Shown here piece after piece: positions 25,901 through 41,200 of a stretch of DNA of 64,000 bases. This stretch comes from Auanema rhodensis. Lineage: Eukaryota; Nematoda; Chromadorea; Rhabditida; Rhabditidae. Under the pieces are notes generated by a model, which saw only the letters and a list, made by a program, of their open reading frames with translations, searched no databases and was not told the DNA's origin. Where the stretch lies: contig OZ059900.1 in NCBI GenBank assembly GCA_964057225.1, forward strand, positions 20,971,638-21,035,637. Direction: 5' to 3'. Every line of letters begins with the position of its first letter. The stretch's first letter is position 1. A program made the translations under genes and the position numbers.

Positions 25901-28900
25901 CAGGGGTTAGAAAATTAAGGAAATTAGCATATTCTGAGGGCACGCCCCTTATGGCTAATATTGATTAAATCGATTTTTGTTCATATGAGTCGTCAAATGC
26001 AACGAATTTCAGCGTGTTACATACTAAAATGAAGCATTTTACATGCTGAACACTAGAAAAATACAAAAACACAGTATTTCCCATGAGAAATATTTTATTA
26101 TGCTGGAAAACCAGTTTTTGGAAATTTCGCTGTAAACAAGGTTTTGACTTACGATTTCATGTGTTCAAACTCATGCAATGTCAATGAAACCTAGCTCAAA
26201 ATTGTTCCTACAACGTCTAGTTCCACTTTCACGACAAAAAAACAGGGGTTAGAAAATTAAGGAAATTAGCATATTCTGAGGGCACGCCCCTTATGGCTAA
26301 TATTGATTAAATCGATTTTTGTTCATATGAGTCGTCAAATGCAACGAATTTCAGCGTGTTACATACTAAAATGAAGCATTTTACATGCTGAACACTAGAA
26401 AAATACAAAAACACAGTATTTCTCATGAGAAATATTTTATTATGCTGGAAAACCAGTTTTTGGAAATTTCGCTGTAAACAAGGTTTTGACTTACGATTTC
26501 ATGTGTTCAAACTCATGCAATGTCAATGAAACCTAGCTCAAAATTGTTCCTACAACGTCTAGTTCCACTTTCACGACAAAAAAACAGGGGTTAGAAAATT
26601 AAGGAAATTAGCATATTCTGAGGGCACGCCCCTTATGGCTAATATTGATTAAATCGATTTTTGTTCATATGAGTCGTCAAATGCAACGAATTTCAGCGTG
26701 TTACATACTAAAATGAAGCATTTCACATGCTGAACACTAGAAAAATACAAAAACACAGTATTTCCCATGAGAAATATTTTATTATGCTGGAAAACCAGTT
26801 TTTGGAAATTTCGCTGTAAACAAGGTTTTGACTTACGATTTCATGTGTTCAAACTCATGCAATGTCAATGAAACCTAGCTCAAAATTGTTCCTACAACGT
26901 CTAGTTCCACTTTCACGACAAAAAAACAGGGGTTAGAAAATTAAGGAAATTAGCATATTCTGAGGGCACGCCCCTTATGGCTAATATTGATTAAATCGAT
27001 TTTTGTTCATATGAGTCGTCAAATGCAACGAATTTCAGCGTGTTACATACTAAAATGAAGCATTTTACATGCTGAACACTATAAAAATACAAAAACACAG
27101 TATTTCCCATGAGAAATATTTTATTATGCTGGAAAACCAGTTTTTGGAAATTTCGCTGTAAACAAGGTTTTGACTTACGATTTCATGTGTTCAAACTCAT
27201 GCAATGTCAATGAAACCTAGCTCAAAATTGTTCCTACAACGTCTAGTTCCACTTTCACGACAAAAAAACAGGGGTTAGAAAATTAATGAAATTAGCATAT
27301 TCTGAGGGCACGCCCCTTATGGCTAATATTGATTAAATCGATTTTTGTTCATATGAGTCGTCAAATGCAACGAATTTCATCGTGTTACATACTAAAATGA
27401 AGCATTTTACATGCTGAACACTAGAAAAATACAAAAACACAGTATTTCTCATGAGAAATATTTTATTATGCTGGAAAACCAGTTTTTGGAAATTTCGCTG
27501 TAAACAAGGTTTTGACTTACGATTTCATGTGTTCAAACTCATGCAATGTCAATGAAACCTAGCTCAAAATTGTTCCTACAACGTCTGTTTCCACTTTCAC
27601 GACAAAAAAACAGGGGTTAGAAAATTAAGGAAATTAGCATATTCTGAGGGCACGCCCCTTATGGCTAATATTGATTAAATCGATTTTTGTTCATATGAGT
27701 CGTCAAATGCAACGAATTTCAGCGTGTTACATACTAAAATGAAGCATTTCACATGCTGAACACTAGAAAAATACAAAAACACAGTATTTCCCATGAGAAA
27801 TATTTTATTATGCTGGAAAACCAGTTTTTGGAAATTTCGCTGTAAACAAGGTTTTGACTTACGATTTCATGTGTTCAAACTCATGCAATGTCAATGAAAC
27901 CTAGCTCAAAATTGTTTGTACAACGTCTAGTTCCACATTCACGACAAAAAAACAGGGGTTAGAAAATTAAGGAAATTAGCATATTCTGAGGGCACGCCCC
28001 TTATGGCTAATATTGATTAAATCGATTTTTGTTCATATGAGTCGTCAAATGCAACGAATTTCAGCGTGTTACATACTAAAATGAAGCATTTTACATGCTG
28101 AACACTAGAAAAATACAAAAACACAGTATTTCCCATGAGAAATATTTTATTATGCTGGAAAACCAGTTTTTGGAAATTTCGCTGTAAACAAGGTTTTGAC
28201 TTACGATTTCATGTGTTCAAACTCATGCAATGTCAATGAATCCTAGCTCAAAATTGTTCGTACAACGTCTAGTTCCACTTTCACGACAAAAAAACAGGGG
28301 TTAGAAAATTAAGGAAATTAGCATATTCTGAGGGCACGCCCCTTATGGCTAATATTGATTAAATCGATTTTTGTTCATATGAGTCGTCAAATGCAACGAA
28401 TTTCAGCGTGTTACATACTAAAATGAAGCATTTTACATGCTGAACACTAGAAAAATACAAAAACACAGTATTTCTCATGAGAAATATTTTATTATGCTGG
28501 AAAACCAGTTTTTGGAAATTTCGCTGTAAACAAGGTTTTGACTTACGATTTCATGTGTTCAAACTCATGCAATGTCAATGAAACCTAGCTCAAAATTGTT
28601 CCTACAACGTCTGTTTCCACTTTCACGACAAAAAAACAGGGGTTAGAAAATTAAGGAAATTAGCATATTCTGAGGGCACGCCCCTTATGGCTAATATTGA
28701 TTAAATCGATTTTTGTTCATATGAGTCGTCAAATGCAACGAATTTCAGCGTGTTACATACTAAAATGAAGCATTTCACATGCTGAACACTAGAAAAATAC
28801 AAAAACACAGTATTTCCCATGAGAAATATTTTATTATGCTGGAAAACCAGTTTTTGGAAATTTCGCTGTAAACAAGGTTTTGACTTACGATTTCATGTGT

Positions 28901-31900
28901 TCAAACTCATGCAATGTCAATGAAACCTAGCTCAAAATTGTTCCTACAACGTCTAGTTCCACTTTCACGACAAAAAAACAGGGGTTAGAAAATTAAGGAA
29001 ATTAGCATATTCTGAGGGCACGCCCCTTATGGCTAATATTGATTAAATCGATTTTTGTTCATATGAGTCGTCAAATGCAACGAATTTCAGCGTGTTACAT
29101 ACTAAAATGAAGCATTTTACATGCTGAACACTATAAAAATACAAAAACACAGTATTTCCCATGAGAAATATTTTATTATGCTGGAAAACCAGTTTTTGGA
29201 AATTTCGCTGTAAACAAGGTTTTGACTTACGATTTCATGTGTTCAAACTCATGCAATGTCAATGAAACCTAGCTCAAAATTGTTCCTACAACGTCTAGTT
29301 CCACTTTCACGACAAAAAAACAGGGGTTAGAAAATTAATGAAATTAGCATATTCTGAGGGCACGCCCCTTATGGCTAATATTGATTAAATCGATTTTTGT
29401 TCATATGAGTCGTCAAATGCAACGAATTTCATCGTGTTACATACTAAAATGAAGCATTTTACATGCTGAACACTAGAAAAATACAAAAACACAGTATTTC
29501 TCATGAGAAATATTTTATTATGCTGGAAAACCAGTTTTTGGAAATTTCGCTGTAAACAAGGTTTTGACTTACGATTTCATGTGTTCAAACTCATGCAATG
29601 TCAATGAAACCTAGCTCAAAATTGTTCCTACAACGTCTGTTTCCACTTTCACGACAAAAAAACAGGGGTTAGAAAATTAAGGAAATTAGCATATTCTGAG
29701 GGCACGCCCCTTATGGCTAATATTGATTAAATCGATTTTTGTTCATATGAGTCGTCAAATGCAACGAATTTCAGCGTGTTACATACTAAAATGAAGCATT
29801 TTACATGCTGAACACTAGAAAAATACAAAAACACAGTATTTCTCATGAGAAATATTTTATTATGCTGGAAAACCAGTTTTTGGAAATTTCGCTGTAAACA
29901 AGGTTTTGACTTACGATTTCATGTGTTCAAACTCATGCAATGTCAATGAAACCTAGCTCAAAATTGTTTGTACAACGTCTAGTTCCACTTTCACGACAAA
30001 AAAACAGGGGTTAGAAAATTAAGGAAATTAGCATATTCTGAGGGCACGCCCCTTATGGCTAATATTGATTAAATCGATTTTTGTTCATATGAGTCGTCAA
30101 ATGCAACGAATTTCAGCGTGTTACATACTAAAATGAAGCATTTTACATGCTGAACACTAGAAAAATACAAAAACACAGTATTTCCCATGAGAAATATTTT
30201 ATTATGCTGGAAAACCAGTTTTTGGAAATTTCGCTGTAAACAAGGTTTTGACTTACGATTTCATGTGTTCAAACTCATGCAATGTCAATGAAACCTAGCT
30301 CAAAATTGTTCCTACAACGTCTAGTTCCACTTTCACGACAAAAAAACAGGGGTTAGAAAATTAATGAAATTAGCATATTCTGAGGGCACGCCCCTTATGG
30401 CTAATATTGATTAAATCGATTTTTGTTCATATGAGTCGTCAAATGCAACGAATTTCATCGTGTTACATACTAAAATGAAGCATTTTACATGCTGAACACT
30501 AGAAAAATACAAAAACACAGTATTTCTCATGAGAAATATTTTATTATGCTGGAAAACCAGTTTTTGGAAATTTCGCTGTAAACAAGGTTTTGACTTACGA
30601 TTTCATGTGTTCAAACTCATGCAATGTCAATGAAACCTAGCTCAAAATTGTTTGTACAACGTCTAGTTCCACTTTCACGACAAAAAAACAGGGGTTAGAA
30701 AATTAAGGAAATTAGCATATTCTGAGGGCACGCCCCTTATGGCTAATATTGATTAAATCGATTTTTGTTCATATGAGTAGTCAAATGCAACGAATTTCAG
30801 CGTGTTACATACTAAAATGAACCATTTTACATGCTGAACACTAGAAAAATACAAAAACACAGTATTTCCCATGAGAAATATTTTATTATGCTGGAAAACC
30901 AGTTTTTGGAAATTTCGCTGTAAACAAGGTTTTGACTTACGATTTCATGTGTTCAAACTCATGCAATGTCAATGAAACCTAGCTCAAAATTGTTCCTACA
31001 ACGTCTAATTCCACTTTCACGACAAAAAAACCGGGGTTAGAAAATTAAGGAAATTAGCATATTCTAAGGGCACGCCCCTTATGGCTAATATTGATTAAAT
31101 CGATTTTTGTTCATATGAGTCGTCAAATGCAACGAATTTCAGCATGTTACATACTAAAATGAAGCATTTTACATGCTGAACACTAGAAAAATACAAAAAC
31201 ACAGTATTTCCCATGAGAAATATTTTATTATGCTGGAAAACCAGTTTTTGGAAATTTCGCTGTAAACAAGGTTTTGACTTACGATTTCATGTGTTCAAAC
31301 TCATGCAATGTCAATGAAACCTAGCTCAAAATTGTTCCTACAACGTCTAATTCCACTTTCACGACAAAAAAACCGGGGTTAGAAAATTAAGGAAATTAGC
31401 ATATTCTAAGGGCACGCCCCTTATGGCTAATATTGATTAAATCGATTTTTGTTCATATGAGTCGTCAAATGCAACGAATTTCAGCGTGTTACATACTAAA
31501 ATAAAGCATTTTACATGCTGAACACTAGAAAAATACAAAAACACAGTATTTCCCATGAGAAATATTTTATTATGCTGGAAAACCAGTTTTTGGAAATTTC
31601 GCTGTAAACAAGGTTTTGACTTACGATTTCATGTGTTCAAACTCATGCAATGTCAATGAAACCTAGCTCAAAATTGTTCCTACAACGTCTGGTTCCACTT
31701 TCACGACAAAAAAACAGGGGTTAGAAAATTAATGAAATTAGCATATTCTGAGGGCACGCCCCTTATGGCTAATATTGATTAAATCGATTTTTGTTCATAT
31801 GAGTCGTCAAATGCAACGAATTTCATCGTGTTACATACTAAAATGAAGCATTTTACATGCTGAACACTAGAAAAATACAAAAACACAGTATTTCTCATGA

Positions 31901-33360
31901 GAAATATTTTATTATGCTGGAAAACCAGTTTTTGGAAATTTCGCTGTAAACAAGGTTTTGACTTACGATTTCATGTGTTCAAACTCATGCAATGTCAATG
32001 AAACCTAGCTCAAAATTGTTCCTACAACGTCTGTTTCCACTTTCACGACAAAAAAACAGGGGTTAGAAAATTAAGGAAATTAGCATATTCTGAGGGCACG
32101 CCCCTTATGGCTAATATTGATTAAATCGATTTTTGTTCATATGAGTCGTCAAATGCAACGAATTTCAGCGTGTTACATACTAAAATGAAGCATTTTACAT
32201 GCTGAACACTAGAAAAATACAAAAACACAGTATTTCCCATGAGAAATATTTTATTATGCTGGAAAACCAGTTTTTGGAAATTTCGCTGTAAACAAGGTTT
32301 TGACTTACGCTTTCATGTGTTCAAACTCATGCAATGTCAATGAAACCTAGCTCAAAATTGTTCCTACAACGTCTAGTTCCACTTTCACGACAAAAAAACA
32401 GGGGTTAGAAAATTAATGAAATTAGCATATTCTGAGGGCACGCCCCTTATGGCTAATATTGATTAAATCGATTTTTGTTCATATGAGTCGTCAAATGCAA
32501 CGAATTTCATCGTGTTACATACTAAAATGAAGCATTTTACATGCTGAACACTAGAAAAATACAAAAACACAGTATTTCTCATGAGAAATATTTTATTATG
32601 CTGGAAAACCAGTTTTTGGAAATTTCGCTGTAAACAAGGTTTTGACTTACGATTTCATGTGTTCAAACTCATGCAATGTCAATGAAACCTAGCTCAAAAT
32701 TGTTCCTACAACGTCTAGTTCCACTTTCACGACAAAAAAACAGGGGTTAGAAAATTAATGAAATTAGCATATTCTGAGGGCACGCCCCTTATGGCTAATA
32801 TTGATTAAATCGATTTTTGTTCATATGAGTCGACAAATGCAACGAATTTCATCGTGTTACATACTAAAATGAAGCATTTTACATGCTGAACACTAGAAAA
32901 ATACAAAAACACAGTATTTCTCATGAGAAATATTTTATTATGCTGGAAAACCAGTTTTTGGAAATTTCGCTGTAAACAAGGTTTTGACTTACGATTTCAT
33001 GTGTTCAAACTCATGCAATGTCAATGAAACCTAGCTCAAAATTGTTTGTACAACGTCTGTTTCCACTTTCACGACAAAAAAACAGGGGTTAGAAAATTAA
33101 GGAAATTAGCATATTCTGAGGGCACGCCCCTTATGGCTAATATTGATTAAATCGATTTTTGTTCATATGAGTCGTCAAATGCAACGAATTTCAGCGTGTT
33201 AAATACTAAAATGAAACATTTTACATGCTGAACAGTAGAAAAATACAAAAACACAGTATTTCCCATGAGAAATATTTTATTATGCTGGAAAACCAGTTTT
33301 TGGAAATTTCGCTGTAAACAAGGTTTTGACTTACGATTTCATGTGTTCAAACTCATGCAA
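19906..33360 (-). repeat. Irregular mosaic segment with scattered 'gtctgtttcc' monomers
   Basis: About 39 monomers show short shared runs but no long exact duplication. The gtctgtttcc form is at about 22111, 27583, 28609, 29635, 32029 and 33055. These are spaced by 16, 3, 3, 7 and 3 monomers. The ctataaaa form appears near 23660, 27080 and 29132. The aaacatttt form recurs at 23981 and 25691 (five units). Two adjacent monomers share ctaaggg (about 31065 and 31401), a likely recent single-unit duplication. No unique sequence is inserted. Confidence 0.75.
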
Positions 33361-36300
33361 TGTCAATAAAAACCTAGCTCAAAATTGTTTGTACAACGTC
33401 TAGTTCCACTTTCACGACAAAAAAACAGGGGTTAGAAAATTAAGGAAATTAGCATATTCTGAGGGCACGCCCCTTATGGCTAATATTGATTAAATCGATT
33501 TTTGTTCATATGAGTAGTCAAATGCAACGAATTTCAGCGTGTTACATACTGAAATGAAGCATTTTACATGCTGAACACTAGAAAAATACAAAAACACAGT
33601 ATTTCCCATGAGAAATATTTTATTATGCTGGAAAACCAGTTTTTGGAATTTTCGCTGTAAACAAGGTTTTGACTTACGATTTCATGTGTTCAAACTCATG
33701 CAATGTCAATGAAACCTAGCTCAAAATTGTTCGTACAACGTCTAGTTCCACTTTCACGACAAAAAAACAGGGGTTAGAAAATTAAGGAAATTAGCATATT
33801 CTGAGGGCACGCCCCTTATGGCTAATATTGATTAAATCGATTTTTGTTCATATGAGTCGTCAAATGCAACGAATTTCAGCGTGTTACATACTAAAATGAA
33901 GTATTTTACATGCTGAACACTAGAAAAATACAAAAACACAGTATTTCCCATGAGAAATATTTTATTATGCTGGAAAACCAGTTTTTGGAATTTTCGCTGT
34001 AAACAAGGTTTTGACTTACGATTTCATGTGTTCAAACTCATGCAATGTCAATGAAACCTAGCTCAAAATTGTTCGTACAACGTCTAGTTCCACTTTCACG
34101 ACAAAAAAACAGGGGTTAGAAAATTAAGGAAATTAGCATATTCTGAGGGCACGCCCCTTATGGCTAATATTGATTAAATCGATTTTTGTTCATATGAGTC
34201 GTCAAATGCAACGAATTTCAGCGTGTTACATACTAAAATGAAGCATTTTACATGCTGAACACTAGAAAAATACAAAAACACAGTATTTCCCATGAGAAAT
34301 ATTTTATTATGCTGGAAAACCAGTTTTTGGAATTTTCGCTGTAAACAAGGTTTTGACTTACGATTTCATGTGTTCAAACTCATGCAATGTCAATGAAACC
34401 TAGCTCAAAATTGTTCGTACAACGTCTAGTTCCACTTTCACGACAAAAAAACAGGGGTTAGAAAATTAAGGAAATTAGCATATTCTGAGGGCACGCCCCT
34501 TATGGCTAATATTGATTAAATCGATTTTTGTTCATATGAGTCGTCAAATGCAACGAATTTCAGCGTGTTACATACTAAAATGAAGCATTTTACATGCTGA
34601 ACACTAGAAAAATACAAAAACACAGTATTTCCCATGAGAAATATTTTATTATGCTGGAAAACCAGGTTTTGAAAAATTTCGCTGTAAACAAGGTTTTGAC
34701 TTACGATTTCATGTGTTCAAACTCATGCAATGTCAATGAAACCTAGCTCAAAATTGTTCGTACAACGTCTAGTTCCACTTTCACGACAAAAAAACAGGGG
34801 TTAGAAAATTTAGGAAATTAGCATATTCTGAGGGCACGCCCCTTATGGCTAATATTGATTAAATCGATTTTTGTTCATATGAGTCGTCAAATGCAACGAA
34901 TTTCAGCGTGTTACATACTAAAATGAAGCATTTCACATGCTGAACACTAGAAAAATACAAAAACACAGTATTTCCCATGAGAAATATTTTATTATGCTGG
35001 AAAACCAGTTTTTGGAATTTTCGCTGTAAACAAGGTTTTGACTTACGATTTCATGTGTTCAAACTCATGCAATGTCAATGAAACCTAGCTCAAAATTGTT
35101 CGTACAACGTCTAGTTCCACTTTCACGACAAAAAAACAGGGGTTAGAAAATTAAGGAAATTAGCATATTCTGAGGGCACGCCCCTTATGGCTAATATTGA
35201 TTAAATCGATTTTTGTTCATATGAGTCGTCAAATGCAACGAATTTCAGCGTGTTACATACTAAAATGAAGCATTTTACATGCTGAACACTAGAAAAATAC
35301 AAAAACACAGTATTTCCCATGAGAAATATTTTATTATGCTGGAAAACCAGTTTTTGGAATTTTCGCTGTAAACAAGGTTTTGACTTACGATTTCATGTGT
35401 TCAAACTCATGCAATGTCAATGAAACCTAGCTCAAAATTGTTCGTACAACGTCTAGTTCCACTTTCACGACAAAAAAACAGGGGTTAGAAAATTAAGGAA
35501 ATTAGCATATTCTGAGGGCACGCCCCTTATGGCTAATATTGATTAAATCGATTTTTGTTCATATGAGTCGTCAAATGCAACGAATTTCAGCGTGTTACAT
35601 ACTAAAATGAAGCATTTTACATGCTGAACACTAGAAAAATACAAAAACACAGTATTTCCCATGAGAAATATTTTATTATGCTGGAAAACCAGGTTTTGAA
35701 AAATTTCGCTGTAAACAAGGTTTTGACTTACGATTTCATGTGTTCAAACTCATGCAATGTCAATGAAACCTAGCTCAAAATTGTTCGTACAACGTCTAGT
35801 TCCACTTTCACGACAAAAAAACAGGGGTTAGAAAATTTAGGAAATTAGCATATTCTGAGGGCACGCCCCTTATGGCTAATATTGATTAAATCGATTTTTG
35901 TTCATATGAGTCGTCAAATGCAACGAATTTCAGCGTGTTACATACTAAAATGAAGCATTTCACATGCTGAACACTAGAAAAATACAAAAACACAGTATTT
36001 CCCATGAGAAATATTTTATTATGCTGGAAAACCAGTTTTTGGAAATTTCGCTGTAAACAAGTTTTTGACTTACGATTTCATGTGTTCAAACTCATGCAAT
36101 GTCAATGAAACCTAGCTCAAAATTGTTCCTACAACGTCTAGTTCCACTTTCACGACAAAAAAACAGGGGTTAGAAAATTAAGGAAATTAGCATATTCTGA
36201 GGGCACGCCTCTTATGGCTAATATTGATTAAATCGATTTTTGTTCATATGAGTCGTCAAATGCAACGAATTTCAGCGTGTTACATACTAAAATGAAGCAT

Positions 36301-38260
36301 TTTACATGCTGAACACTAGAAAAATACAAAAACACAGTATTTCCCATGAGAAATATTTTATTATGCTGGAAAACCAGTTTTTGGAAATTTCGCTGTAAAC
36401 AAGGTTTTGACTTACGATTTCATGTGTTCAAACTCATGCAATGTCAATGAAACCTAGCTCAAAATTGTTCCTACAACGTCTAGTTCCACTTTCACGACAA
36501 AAAAACAGGGGTTAGAAAATTAATGAAATTAGCATATTCTGAGGGCACGCCCCTTATGGCTAATATTGATTAAATCGATTTTTGTTCATATGAGTCGTCA
36601 AATGCAACGAATTTCATCGTGTTACATACTAAAATGAAGCGTTTTACATGCTGAACACTAGAAAAATACAAAAACACAGTATTTCTCATGAGAAATATTT
36701 TATTATGCTGGAAAACCAGTTTTTGGAAATTTCGCTGTAAACAAGGTTTTGACTTACGATTTCATGTGTTCAAACTCATGCAATGTCAATGAAACCTAGC
36801 TCAAAATTGTTTGTACAACGTCTAGTTCCACTTTCACGACAAAAAAACAGGGGTTAGAAAATTAAGGAAATTAGCATATTCTGAGGGCACGCCCCTTATG
36901 GCTAATATTGATTAAATCGATTTTTGTTCATATGAGTAGTCAAATGCAACGAATTTCAGCGTGTTACATACTAAAATGAAGCATTTTACATGCTGAACAC
37001 TAGAAAAATACAAAAACACAGTATTTCCCATGAGAAATATTTTATTATGCTGGAAAACCAGTTTTTGGAAATTTCGCTGTAAACAAGGTTTTGACTTACG
37101 ATTTCATGTGTTCAAACTCATGCAATGTCAATGAAACCTAGCTCAAAATTGTTCCTACAACGTCTAGTTCCACTTTCACGACAAAAAAAACAGGGGTTAG
37201 AAAATTAAGGAAATTAGCATATTCTGAGGGCACGCCCCTTATGGCTAATATTGATTAAATCGATTTTTGTTCATATGAGTCGTCAAATGCAACGAATTTC
37301 AGCGTGTTACATACTAAAATGAAGCATTTTACATGCTGAACACTAGAAAAATACAAAAACACAGTATTTCCCATGAGAAATATTTTATTATGCTGGAAAA
37401 CCAGTTTTTGGAAATTTCGCTGTAAACAAGGTTTTGACTTACGATTTCATGTGTTCAAACTCATGCAATGTCAATGAAACCTAGCTCAAAATTGTTCGTA
37501 CAACGTCTAGTTCCACTTTCACGACAAAAAAACAGGGGTTAGAAAATTAAGGAAATTAGCATATTCTGAGGGCACGCCCCTTATGGCTAATATTGATTAA
37601 ATCGATTTTTGTTCATATGAGTCGTCAAATGCAACGAATTTCAGCGTGTTACATACTAAAATGAAGCATTTTACATGCTGAACACTAGAAAAATACAAAA
37701 ACACAGTAATACCCATGAGAAATATTTTATTATGCTGGAAAACCAGTTTTTGGAAATTTCGCTGTAAACAAGGTTTTGACTTACGATTTCATGTGTTCAA
37801 ACTCATGCAATGTCAATGAAACCTAGCTCAAAATTGTTAATACAATGTCTAGTTCCACTTTCACGACAAAAAAACAGGGGTTAGAAAATTAAGGAAATTA
37901 GCATATTCTGAGGGCACGCCCCTTATGGCTAATATTGATTAAATCGATTTTTGTTCATATGAGTCGTCAAATGCAACGAATTTCAGCGTGTTACATACTA
38001 AAATGAAGCATTTTACATGCTGAACACTAGAAAAATACAAAAACACAGTATTTCCCATGAGAAATATTTTATTATGCTGGAAAACCAGTTTTTGGAAATT
38101 TCGCTGTAAACAAGGTTTTGACTTACGATTTCATGTGTTCAAACTCATGCAATGTCAATGAAACCCAGCTCAAAATTGTTCGTACAACGTCTAGTTCCAC
38201 TTTCACGACAAAAAAACAGGGGTTAGAAAATTAAGGAAATTAGCATATTCTGAGGGCACG
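33361..38260 (-). repeat. Segment rich in 'gttcgtacaacg' monomers, with a 3-monomer duplication
   Basis: The segment starts after a +1 change (caataaaaacc, about 33366-33373). Monomers from 33.7 to 35.8 kb all carry gttcgtac. Five of them have ggaattttcg instead of ggaaatttcg between 33.64 and 35.36 kb. A trio (ggaatttt, ggaatttt, then ccaggttttgaaaaattt with gaaaatttagg and tttcac) occupies about 33.95-34.98 kb and again 34.98-36.0 kb, shifted by 1027 bp. The third member is 343 bp long because of one extra A. A further +1 occurs at about 37182-37189 (A8 for A7). Confidence 0.82.
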
Positions 38261-38263
38261 CCC

Positions 38264-41200
38264 CTTATGGCTAATATTGATTAAATCGATTTTTGTTCAT
38301 ATGAGTCGTCAAATGCAACGAATTTCAGCGTGTTACATACTAAAATGAAGCATTTTACATGCTGAACACTAGAAAAATACAAAAACACAGTATTTCCCAT
38401 GAGAAATATTTTATTATGCTGGAAAACCAGTTTTTGGAAATTTCGCTGTAAACAAGATTTTGACTTACGATTTCATGTGTTCAAACTCATGCAATGTCAA
38501 TGAAACCTAGCTCAAAATTGTTCGTACAACGTCTAGTTCCACTTTCACGACAAAAAAACAGGGGTTAGAAAATTAAGGAAATTAGCATATTCTGAGGGCA
38601 CGCCCCTTATGGCTAATATTGATTAAATCGATTTTTGTTCATATGAGTCGTCAAATGCAACGAATTTCAGCGTGTTACACACTAAAATGAAGCATTTTAC
38701 ATGCTGAACACTAGAAAAATACAAAAACACAGTATTTCCCATGAGAAATATTTTATTATGCTGGAAAACCAGTTTTTGAAAATTTCGCTGTAAACAAGGT
38801 TTTGACTTACGATTTCATGTGTTCAAACTCATGCAATGTCAATGAAACCTAGCTCAAAATTGTTCCTACAACGTCTAGTTCCACTTTCACGACAAAAAAA
38901 CCGGGGTTAGAAAATTAAGGAAATTAGCATATTCTGAGGGCACGCCCTTTATGGCTAATATTGATTAAATCGATTTTTGTTTATATGAGTCGTCAAATGC
39001 AACGAATTTCAGCGTGTTACATACTAAAATGAAGCATTTTACATGCTGAACACTAGAAAAATACAAAAACACAGTATTTCCCATGAGAAATATTTTATTA
39101 TGCTGGAAAACCAGTTTTTGGAAATTTCGCTGTAAACAAGGTTTTGACTTACGATTTCATGTGTTCAAACTCATGCAATGTCAATGAAACCTAGCTCAAA
39201 ATTGTTCGTACAACGTCTAGTTCCACTTTCACGACAAAAAAACAGGGGTTAGAAAATTAAGGAAATTAGCATATTCTGAGGGCACGCCCCTTATGGCTAA
39301 TATTGATTAAATCGATTTTTGTTCATATGAGTCGTCAAATGCAACGAATTTCAGCGTGTTACATACTAAAATGAAGCATTTTACATGCTGAACACTATAA
39401 AAATACAAAAACACAGTATTTCCCATGAGAAATATTTTATTATGCTGGAAAACCAGTTTTTGGAAATTTCGCTGTAAACAAGATTTTGACTTACGATTTC
39501 ATGTGTTCAAACTCATGCAATGTCAATGAAACCTAGCTCAAAATTGTTCGTACAACGTCTAGTTCCACTTTCACGACAAAAAAACCGGGGTTAGAAAATT
39601 AAGGAAATTAGCATATTCTGAGGGCACGCCCCTTATGGCTAATATTGATTAAATCGATTTTTGTTCATATGAGTCGTCAAATGCAACGAATTTCAGCGTG
39701 TTACATACTAAAATGAAGCATTTCACATGCTGAACACTAGAAAAATACAAAAACACAGTATTTCCCATGAGAAATATTTTATTATGCTGGAAAACCAGTT
39801 TTTGGAAATTTCGCTGTAAACAAGGTTTTGACTTACGATTTCATGTGTTCAAACTCATGCAATGTCAATGAAACCTAGCTCAAAATTGTTCCTACAACGT
39901 CTAGTTCCACTTTCACGACAAAAAAACAGGGGTTAGAAAATTAAGGAAATTAGCATATTCTGAGGGCACGCCCCTTATGGCTAATATTGATTAAATCGAT
40001 TTTTGTTCATATGAGTAGTCAAATGCAACGAATTTCAGCGTGTTACATACTAAAATGAAGCATTTTACATGCTGAACACTAGAAAAATACAAAAACACAG
40101 TATTTCCCATGAGAAATATTTTATTATGCTGGAAAACCAGTTTTTGGAAATTTCGCTGTAAACAAGGTTTTGACTTACGATTTCATGTGTTCAAACTCAT
40201 GCAATGTCAATGAAACCTAGCTCAAAATTGTTCCTACAACGTCTAGTTCCACTTTCACGACAAAAAAACCGGGGTTAGAAAATTAAGGAAATTAGCATAT
40301 TCTGAGGGCACGCCCCTTATGGCTAATATTGATTAAATCGATTTTTGTTCATATGAGTCGTCAAATGCAACGAATTTCAGCGTGTTACATACTAAAATGA
40401 AGCATTTTACATGCTGAACACTAGAAAAATACAAAAACACAGTATTTCTCATGAGAAATATTTTATTATGCTGGAAAACCAGTTTTTGGAAATTTCGCTG
40501 TAAACAAGGTTTTGACTTACGATTTCATGTGTTCAAACTCATGCAATGTCAATGAAACCTAGCTCAAAATTGTTCCTACAACGTCTAGTTCCACTTTCAC
40601 GACAAAAAAACCGGGGTTAGAAAATTAAGGAAATTAGCATATTCTGAGGGCACGCCCCTTATGGCTAATATTGATTAAATCGATTTTTGTTCATATGAGT
40701 AGTCAAATGCAACGAATTTCAGCGTGTTACATACTAAAATGAAGCATTTTACATGCTGAACACTAGAAAAATACAAAAACACAGTATTTCCCATGAGAAA
40801 TATTTTATTATGCTGGAAAACCAGTTTTTGGAAATTTCGCTGTAAACAAGGTTTTGACTTACGATTTCATGTGTTCAAACTCATGCAATGTCAATGAAAC
40901 CTAGCTCAAAATTGTTCCTACAACGTCTAATTCCACTTTCACGACAAAAAAACCGGGGTTAGAAAATTAAGGAAATTAGCATATTCTGAGGGCACGCCCC
41001 TTATGGCTAATATTGATTAAATCGATTTTTGTTCATATGAGTCGTCAAATGCAACGAATTTCAGCGTGTTACATACTAAAATGAAGCATTTTACATGCTG
41101 AACACTAGAAAAATACAAAAACACAGTATTTCTCATGAGAAATATTTTATTATGCTGGAAAACCAGTTTTTGGAAATTTCGCTGTAAACAAGGTTTTGAC

